Assembly (NCBI GenBank): GCA_037127255.1
Contig: JBANSL010000017.1
Location: forward strand, 71,424,857 to 71,488,856
Length of the DNA: 64,000 bases
Direction of reading: 5' to 3'
Origin: Persicaria tinctoria
Taxonomy: Eukaryota; Streptophyta; Magnoliopsida; Caryophyllales; Polygonaceae
How positions within the stretch are numbered: the stretch's first letter is position 1; every line of letters begins with the position of its first letter. Of this stretch, positions 57,621-64,000 are shown one piece after another. The notes beneath the pieces were generated by a model. The model worked only from the letters and a program-made list of their open reading frames with translations. It had not been told where the DNA came from and searched no databases. The translations under genes were made by a program, and so were the position numbers.

Positions 57621-57908
57621 GGAGCGCGCGTGGTAATTCATTAAAAAATTAAATTTTACACGTTAAGCGGATTTTACACGTTAAGGAGTTTTTACATTTT
57701 AAAGCTTCCCTATATATATATATATATATAGGGGTAATGATTCATAGAGGTGGGGTGATCTTTATAGTGATTTTCTACAATATTGAATTTAAGGGGTGGT
57801 TTTGAGCAATATATCATATTTAATTAAGGGGTGATTTTATGCCGTTTACCCTACAAAATAATACAGTACAAATAATAAAAAGTTCCACCCTCGCCCACTC
57901 TATCGATC

Positions 57909-57970
57909 ACTATATATATATAGTTCGTTTGAGATCGAGATCGATGGGTCGACAGATTCAGAGTTGATCG
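57909..57970 (+). promoter_or_regulatory. TATA box and leader of the P450 gene
   Basis: An ACTATATATATATAG run near 57909-57922 lies about 50-60 bp before the ATG and just inside the MULE end. If this is the TATA box, the 5' leader is very short and all upstream promoter elements lie in transposon sequence. Confidence 0.4.
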
Positions 57971-60900
57971 ATGATGGAGATCAGCGTGATGGTTATCATG
58001 AAGGCAATGGTGTGGGGCGTGCTTCTGTGGACAGCCCTTCAGTGGGTGGTGAGGGAGAAGCTGTTGAGGGGGCGGCGAAGTCTGCCACCAGGGCCGACGC
58101 CATTGCCCATCATCGGAAACCTCCACAACCTCACCAAGAAGCCTCACAAATGCCTGGCCCAACTCGCAAAGATCCACGGCCCCTTGATGCTCCTCCGCTT
58201 CGGGTTCCAGAACGTGGTTGTCGTCTCCTCGCCGGAGGTTGCTCGGGAAGTCCTCCAGAAGAAGGAAGCGCACTTCTCCGGCAGAGTGGTTCCCGACTGC
58301 GTTCGCATTCCGAGCATCATCGATCACTCCATGGCGATGATGCCTCCCGGCCACCGTTGGCGCACTGCTCGCAGAATTGCTAACACTATGGTAATTTAAA
58401 TATTAAGGAACTTGAATTATAGAGGTACAAAAGTTCATAAAATGACACATACAATCCTCTAAATTGGAATATTCAGTGAAGGAAATTAATAACCTGAGAT
58501 ACCGTTACACTATTTATGGCCTCGTTTAATCAGTGAAAACCCTAGGAAGTTCAAAAAAACAGAAAGTAGCATAAATATATTTCTATGTTTGGATAACATA
58601 TTTTTCTTACAGAAAAACACATGAATTAAACTTCTCGAGAATTTAATTCCCTCTATAAATTGAAAGAAGTTCATAGTATAGGGAATAAGTAGAGAAATTG
58701 AAGCCCTTAATAATTGATGTGGGGACTTAATGGTAACGAGTGAGGGGGTTCACCTTGCTTCTAACCATTGAGTCTAGCTGATCGACACAAGCTAGTTCAC
58801 CTGATGGCTGATGGGTGGCTGTTGTCGGCTAGGTTTACCACCAAAGAGTGGATTACCCTAGAGAAACCGAAAAGAATATGTATATAATATCATGAGTTCT
58901 TTCATTGTCAATATATTGATGGATAATTTATGTCCATCATACGTAGTTGCTTTCGAACAAAGCACTGGATGACAATCAGGACATAAGAATGAAGAAGATC
59001 AAGGATCTCATATCCTACGTGGGCACTTGCAGTAGGACAGGCGTTGCAGTCGACTTGGGCAAGCTAGCCTTCGAGACGAGCCTCAACCTACTCTCCAACA
59101 CCTTCTTCTCCATGGATTTGGCTGATCCCAACTCCGACATCTCTCATGAGTTCACGCAGTTGGCTTGGAGCCTCATCAGTGACTTCGGCAAACCAAACCT
59201 TCCAGACTTTTTCCCACTCTTGAGACGTCTTGATCCCCAGGGGCTCAGGCGACGGATGACGAATAATTATCGGAAGTTGTTCAAGATCTTTGACACCATC
59301 ATCCACAATAGGTTGGCTGCTCGGAATGATGGAGAACTCGAATCTAACGACGTACTGGATGCTCTTCTAAGAATTTGCCATGATAAAAGCGTCGATTTCG
59401 AACTTTCTCAAATCCATCCAATGCTTACGGTATGATATATTTACTTTTCCCCTAGCAATCTTCATTTGACAACACGAGTAGTTATTCAATTACAGTGGAT
59501 TCCATTGCATTAAATTATTCTCGATTGCAGTGAGTTATTATTTAGCTACGCCTTCAAAACATCATAGTCGAATAATAATTAGTCACTGCAATTGAATAAC
59601 TATCCACTGCAACTTATTAAATCGATCTCTGAAAACATGGGCAAGTTCATTTCATATATGATTTCCATAACATGTGTATGTTAATTCTGCCATTTTAATA
59701 CTATAAGAAAACAAGCCCTGAATGTACATGCGAATTAGACCTGAGCAAACCCTGGCTAATCGCCTGGCCTGTCCAACCCGCCCTGGGAAAAAGACAGGCT
59801 TGCGTAGAATAATCGGTCCAAGCAGGCCGACAGATCAGGCCCAGTAGGCCCACCAGACTGGGCTTGGGCCGAATGTGAGACCCAAGTGGGTCTGTAGGCC
59901 CGACCCAGTATATATTAATATTATACGTATAATACATTTAATTATATATAATGATTTTTTTATCATAAATACAAACTATATATATATATATATATATTTA
60001 TACATTGGGTATATTTTTTTTAACTATATATATATATTTATATAGTGTGTTTATATCAGTGTTCTAAAAATCGCGCCTAGGCGCTAGGCGGGACGGGACC
60101 TAGGAATTTTTAAGCCTAGGCGGACCTCTAGGCGGAAATTCGTCCAGGAACCGCCTAGTCCCGCCTAAGCGCCGCCTAGGCACCGCCTGGTACCGACTGG
60201 TCCCGCCTGGGCCCGCCTAGGCACCGCCTAGTCCAACGATTATTCAATTTGAGCTTCTAAGCATATGATTAGTTGACTTAGAGTTTTTTTATCCCCCATG
60301 TCGGGATGCATTTGCTTTTCAGTCGAACTTATAGTTTTGGATTTTAGAAGGTTTAGAGTTGTTAGTCAGACATGTACTTTTACGTTTCTTTACTCTAGTG
60401 TTAATTAACTACTACAAATTTGGGTTTATGAGTGATATTATGGATTATTATTACATTATATGAATTATTGACAAGTTTTATTCGTCAAAATATAAGGAAA
60501 TAATCAAGTTTGTTTTAAGTCCGCCTAGGCGCTAGGCTGCCACCCACCGCCTAGAGGCCGCCTAGCGCCTTTTAGAACATTGGTTTATATAATGTATATA
60601 TATTATATAGTGTATATTTATATATAATTTTTTTTCAAAACAATGTATATATATGTATATAAAATACAGTGTGTGTATAGTGTGTATTATAAAGTGTAGA
60701 TTTATACGTGTTGTGTTATGTCTTTAATTGTCTTTGATTCATGGATATTAGCTAAAAGGTAAATTTGGTAACATAATCGGTTATGTTATTGGGTAGGGTT
60801 ACCCCATTTCTAATCATTTCCTAACAAAAAAAAAAAAGCCCAGTAGGCCCGGTGGGCGGCCCGACCCGCCAACAAGGGCGGGTTTGGACAAGGTGCTAGG

Positions 60901-61693
60901 CCCAAAAATCGGGTATGGCCTTAGTCCGGCCCGATACAATGGGCCGCTAAAATGTCAGAGGCTCGACCCAAGCCCGCCAGACTCAGCCCATGCTTAAGTC
61001 TAATATGAATGATGAATCCATAATTTTGTGATTTAATTTCACGATTTTCTTGTGTATATATATGTCAAATGTAAATAGGAACTTTTTATAGCGGGAACTG
61101 AAACCTCATCAAACATGATAGAGTGGGCGATGGCGGAACTTCTTCGCGAGCCAACAAAGCTCACAACGACTCAGAACGAGCTCAGTCAGGTTGTAGGGAG
61201 AGGAAACTTCGTCAAGGAAGCAGATTATGCTCAGCTTGCGTACTTGAAAGCGGTGGTAAAGGAGTCCTTCCGACTACATCCGGCAGGGCCACTACTTATC
61301 CCGAGGAAAGCAGACTCTGATATCGAGGTTCACGGGTTCCAGGTCCCTAAGGATTCCCAAGTTATTGTGAATGCGTGGGCTATTGGGAGGGATCCAAACG
61401 TGTGGAGTAACCCTAATGAGTTTGAACCGGAGAGGTTCTTGAATTCGGAAATTGATGTCAAGGGCAACCACTTCGAGCTCATTCCATTTGGCAGTGGTCG
61501 TCGGATATGTGTCGGGATGCCATTGGCGACTAGGATGTTGCCGTTGATGCTAGGAAACTTGCTAAATTTCTTTGATTGGAAGCTTCCGGATGGGATGAAA
61601 CTTGAAGACATGGACAATGATGACGAGTTTGGGATGGTTTTGAAGAAGGCAACTCCCTTGCTTGTGATTCCAACCATTAATGTTACTCCTTAA
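57971..61693 (+). CDS. Cytochrome P450, CYP76-like
   Basis: Three exons join in phase: 57971-58390, 58947-59429 and 61079-61693, for 505 residues. An N-terminal membrane anchor (residues about 3-26) precedes the hinge PPGPTPLPIIGNLHNL. Exon 2 carries SNKALDDNQDIRMKKIKDLI. The I-helix oxygen-binding motif ELFIAGTETSS opens exon 3. KESFRLHPAGPLLIPR (K-helix ExxR), EFEPERFL (PERF) and the haem loop PFGSGRRICVG follow, with the axial cysteine present. The exon 3 acceptor is set by the need for ELFIAG. These features and the LIPRKADSDIEVHGFQVPKD stretch place it in or near the CYP76 family, ER monooxygenases acting on terpenoids (for example geraniol 8-hydroxylase, ferruginol synthase); the substrate cannot be read from sequence. 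Intron 1, after codon 140, is unusual because most CYP76 genes have a single intron near the I-helix. Intron 2 is swollen by two hAT elements. No disabling change was seen. Confidence 0.88.
59736..61002. mobile_element. hAT element in P450 intron 2
   Basis: Ends TAGACCTGAGCAAACCC and (inverted) TAGACTTAAGCATGGGC are imperfect TIRs flanked by 8-bp near-duplicates ATGCGAAT (59728-59735) and ATATGAAT (61003-61010). Subterminal zones are rich in GGCCCG/CGGGCC motifs. It contains (TA)-rich filler and a second hAT. The sequence at the window's right end shows the same locus type without it. Confidence 0.85.
60057..60582. mobile_element. hAT-like element (CGCCTAGG type), nested
   Basis: The ends CAGTGTTCTAAAA and (inverted) CAATGTTCTAAAA are flanked by a perfect 8-bp duplication GTTTATAT (60049-60056 and 60583-60590). 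CGCCTAGGCG-type motifs crowd both ends. It is the uninterrupted counterpart of 13986-14713. Confidence 0.9.
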
Positions 61694-62085
61694 TCCTTAA
61701 TTAATGGGTCAATCTCACATAATCTCTATGTAATTAAATATGGGTGTTTTTTTTAAATTTTAATATAGACGGTTTGGATGAATAATGGGAAGTTCAATTC
61801 TTGCAAATTGCAAAGATAATTTATAGGAAATGTAAATCTCATGAATTTGTAATTTGTAATTGGTAAATTAATTGAAAATGTGTATTTAAAAAGCTATCTT
61901 AGTTGCCTCTACCTTGTATTTCATATTATCTTTGCTAGCTTGTTTCCATGACCACTACAGGCCGGGGCAAGCGTTGGATGAAATCCTTTGCAGATATATT
62001 TCGTGTTATAATGTCCTATAAATCATACTTGTGTTGTGATGTACACTTGTTTTTATTCACAGTTAGGTACATATATACATCCTTG
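61694..62085. other. P450 3' UTR and flank
   Basis: Follows the P450 stop codon; presumably 3' UTR and terminator. No separate feature is visible. Confidence 0.4.
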
Positions 62086-62646
62086 CAGGAGCGGACCCAG
62101 AAAGTTTTTAGCGGGGGGTCACCATAGTAGTCGACAATAAGATCGAGAAAAAAATCACAAAACACAATGTGATCGATAGTACAAACTAGTGTCAACCTAT
62201 AGTTTCGAAAATGCTACAAATATATAATACGAAAATAAGGATAAAAAAACGAAAAATAAAGATATAAAACGCAATAAATAAACATTGCATTATTAACATG
62301 TGATAATGTATAACTAGATTTAAAAAAAATTTAAACTTACGTAACTTCTTAATTACCATATTTTCAAAATAAGTAATATAACCTATGGTTTCGAAGCTCT
62401 CGATATGAATTATAACATGTGAATGCCAATTTAAGTAAAATATTAAAGTATTATAGTATATTGAAATAAAACTAAAGTGATTAATACTGCTGTGATTTTC
62501 AAACATTCATAACTTTTTACTCAGATGTCGGATTAGGGCGTATTATATATCAAAACGAAGCTATCGACGAGGAGAATACACCTAGGTAATTTGTCGGATG
62601 AGGAGGGGGTCACGTGACCCCCTAGGACCCCCTAGGTCCGCCTCTG
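62086..62646. mobile_element. hAT-type MITE (CAGRGGCGGA ends)
   Basis: A perfect 8-bp duplication CATCCTTG lies at 62078-62085 and 62647-62654. Ends are CAGGAGCGGACCCAG and (inverted) CAGAGGCGGACCTAG, followed by GGGGGTCAC on each side. It is 561 bp with an AT-rich interior and no coding capacity. Confidence 0.9.
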
Positions 62647-62654
62647 CATCCTTG

Positions 62655-63299
62655 TGCTTCTTTATGCTTTATTAAGGAAAAGCCTCTCTAGATTTGTGCT
62701 TTTGTTTTACTGCTTTGTACTTTCCTACGCAATTTTCGTATTTGACTTCCTTGGAACAAACCCTAAATTCAAATAATAGCAAAATTGGGCATTGTTGTGT
62801 AAGGATAAGAGAATCAATTATTTTGTTTTTGATTATAAGGTCGTGATCCATCCTTTTAACACAAAAAACTTAAGTCAATGTGTAAGAACTTCCCCTTCTT
62901 TATATTTTATGTTGTTATATACCACTCGCAACCAATGTGGGATGACAATCTCTTTTATCCCAACTCATCCTTAAATCAAAATTGATCGATTTTATTGTCA
63001 TAGATTTGCTTTGAATCTCTTTTGAGCATGGAATTCGAGCCCAAGAAATTTTTGAAGCTTTATTTTCCCTTGAATTGTGCTGGCATATGCTGAGCATAAG
63101 AACTGTACGTTGGTGCCAATGATGCATAAAAAATCCTAGTGAATAATTGTTCTGATCAAATCGATTGATATATATCATTCCTATGTTACTAAAATCCCCC
63201 TATTGAAATTGAAAGGATAGTGTTGTGTAATTTGAATACAGTACTGATTTTAGCAATTCACTAGTATAAATACAGGATTTTATTTTTACCTCTTGATCT
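62655..63299. other. intergenic, no gene seen
   Basis: AT-rich with no coding signal or bounded element. Confidence 0.4.
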
Positions 63300-63910
63300 A
63301 TTAGCCCGGATCTCATTTTAATGGGGTGTAAGGGAGGAACTGGAAATTTATCATTATATTTTTTTGATTAAAATAAATATAGCTCGGATTATAAAACAAA
63401 TCTCCGGGCTATATTATAGTGGGTTACTAATTGATCATATTATATAGCACGGGCTTTTTTTTAACGAATATCCAGGCTATATGATTTTTTAACCCCATAC
63501 AGAATAATTATATACCCTGGAGTATTTATAATTGGGGTATATACCTATTTATGTGGTATATATAACATGAATTTTATGATCAATGGAGAGTATTATATAC
63601 CCAGATATTATTTAAACCTCCGAGCTATATACATGGTACAAATAAACTTCCCACACACCCAAGAGGAATATATCCCGGAGTAATGGAATTTTATAGCCCG
63701 GACTAAAGGTTATTATAACCCAGATTGAATGCAGTAAATAGCTCGGATACTAGTGGAATATAGCCCGGGTGTATTTTTCAGCTCTTTTTCTATAGGAATT
63801 TGCTGGGTTATATACCTCATATTTTTTCTTCAAATATCTGGGCTATAAGTCTGATCCATTTTTCACCTCAACCAACCTGAAGCCTAGAGCTATATGTTGT
63901 CAGATCCGGG
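63300..63910. repeat. Field of dispersed TATAGCCCGGAT-like motifs
   Basis: About fifteen variants of (T)ATAGCYCGGRT appear on both strands at irregular 15-60 bp spacing. Examples: TAGCCCGGAT (63303), ATAGCTCGGATTATA (63380), CCGGGCTATATTATAG (63406), TATAGCCCGGACTA (63691), ATAGCTCGGATACTAG (63738), ATATAGCCCGGGTG (63757) and CTGGGCTATAAG (63840). Most of the intervening sequence is AT-rich. There is no tandem period and no reading frame. Confidence 0.7.
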
Positions 63911-63962
63911 GTATATAGCTAAAAACGTCAATAGGAACTGAAATAAGAATATGAACCAATTA

Positions 63963-64000
63963 AACAAGCCCTAAATGTACATATGAATAATGAATCCATA
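63963..64000. repeat. Duplicate of P450 intron 2 sequence (hAT-free)
   Basis: AACAAGCCCTAAATGTACAT then ATGAATAATGAATCCATA matches 59711-59735 joined directly to 61003-61020 with four or so differences. It is cut by the window end. Confidence 0.7.

Larger units (their letters stand above)
55633..57711. mobile_element. Unclassified element nested in the MULE
   Basis: Inverted ends are GTAAAAACTCCTTAACGTGT near 55648 and its complement near 57695, each followed inward by a second CGTGTAAAAT copy. (TA)n runs abut both ends and may be the target duplication. Inside are GTGCAAAT arrays (55840-56270), a tRNA-like piece (56535-56605), a 158-bp triple repeat (56641-57110) and a GC-rich block (57220-57620). 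No transposase frame is seen. The superfamily is not decided. Confidence 0.55.
55260..57851. mobile_element. Mutator-like element with ~100-bp TIRs (2.6 kb, nested)
   Basis: The left arm GGGTAAATGGCAGAAAACCA ... AAATTCAATATTGCAGAAAA and the right arm (inverted) GGGTAAACGGCATAAAATCA ... AAATTCAATATTGTAGAAAA align over about 100 bp. The flanks TAAAAAATA (55251-55259) and TACAAAATA (57852-57860) match at 8 of 9 positions, the MULE duplication size. The interior is almost wholly another element (about 55633-57711). The right end lies about 120 bp from the P450 start codon. It encodes no transposase. Confidence 0.78.

Noticed and set aside
57135..57652. Proline/arginine- and glycine-rich frames on both strands
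   Set aside because: Open because of extreme GC content and a 158-bp duplication; no domain and no splice context.
61021..61087. Exon 3 of the P450 starting at the CGGGAACTG after TTTATAG
   Set aside because: That acceptor would shift the frame relative to exon 2. The AG just upstream at 61077-61078 joins in phase and restores the expected ELFIAGTETS motif.

Overview
This is nuclear DNA from a flowering plant, most likely a eudicot. It is AT-rich and intron-containing, and it holds plant-specific families: a group IIb WRKY factor, a plant cysteine oxidase and a CYP76-type P450. Everything else is dense plant transposon sediment (L1-type LINEs, tRNA-derived SINEs, Ty1/copia, hAT, Mutator-like, Helitron, Stowaway-type MITEs). 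The species cannot be named from the sequence alone.

Only four host genes are well supported. From left to right they are: an intronless gene on the minus strand for a secreted/membrane protein of unknown function (5918-7969, 683 aa); a five-exon plant cysteine oxidase (21784-24294, 288 aa), which oxidises N-terminal cysteine in the oxygen-sensing N-degron pathway; a five-exon WRKY72/61-like transcription factor (35741-38002, 549 aa); and a three-exon CYP76-like cytochrome P450 (57971-61693, 505 aa). They look like independent genes, and nothing suggests an operon or metabolic cluster.

Layout. 1-5.9 kb: a short tRNA-derived SINE split by a 1.9 kb hAT element. 8-18.4 kb: decayed LINEs, MITEs, a 0.73 kb hAT containing a MITE, and a broken Mutator-like transposase gene. 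18.4-20.3 kb: a non-autonomous Helitron. 26.5-29.4 kb: a hAT, an intact SINE and a long-TIR Mutator-like element. 38.5-41 kb: a decayed LINE. 43.5-49.2 kb: a nearly intact 5.7 kb LINE with a perfect 17-bp target duplication and an unexplained 5' third. 49.5-52.4 kb: a SINE whose right target duplication was split by a young, internally deleted copia element. 53.2-54.1 kb: a degenerate GGTGACAAT repeat field. 54.5-57.9 kb: a hAT, then a 2.6 kb Mutator-like element carrying another element and several tandem arrays, ending about 120 bp before the P450 start codon. The P450's second intron holds a hAT inside a hAT. The last 38 bases repeat the P450 intron at the hAT insertion site but without the hAT, so a related duplicate probably continues past the window.

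The most useful observations are structural. Many insertions can be bounded to the base by their target duplications, and related copies inside the window supply empty sites. I found no convincing new gene system. The strongest oddities are the LINE's unidentifiable 5' segment, which ends in an internal A-rich stretch and may be a template-switch chimera; the copia element, which repeats 21 nt of its own LTR just after the primer-binding site; and the 600-bp field of a TATAGCCCGG-like motif at 63.3-63.9 kb.
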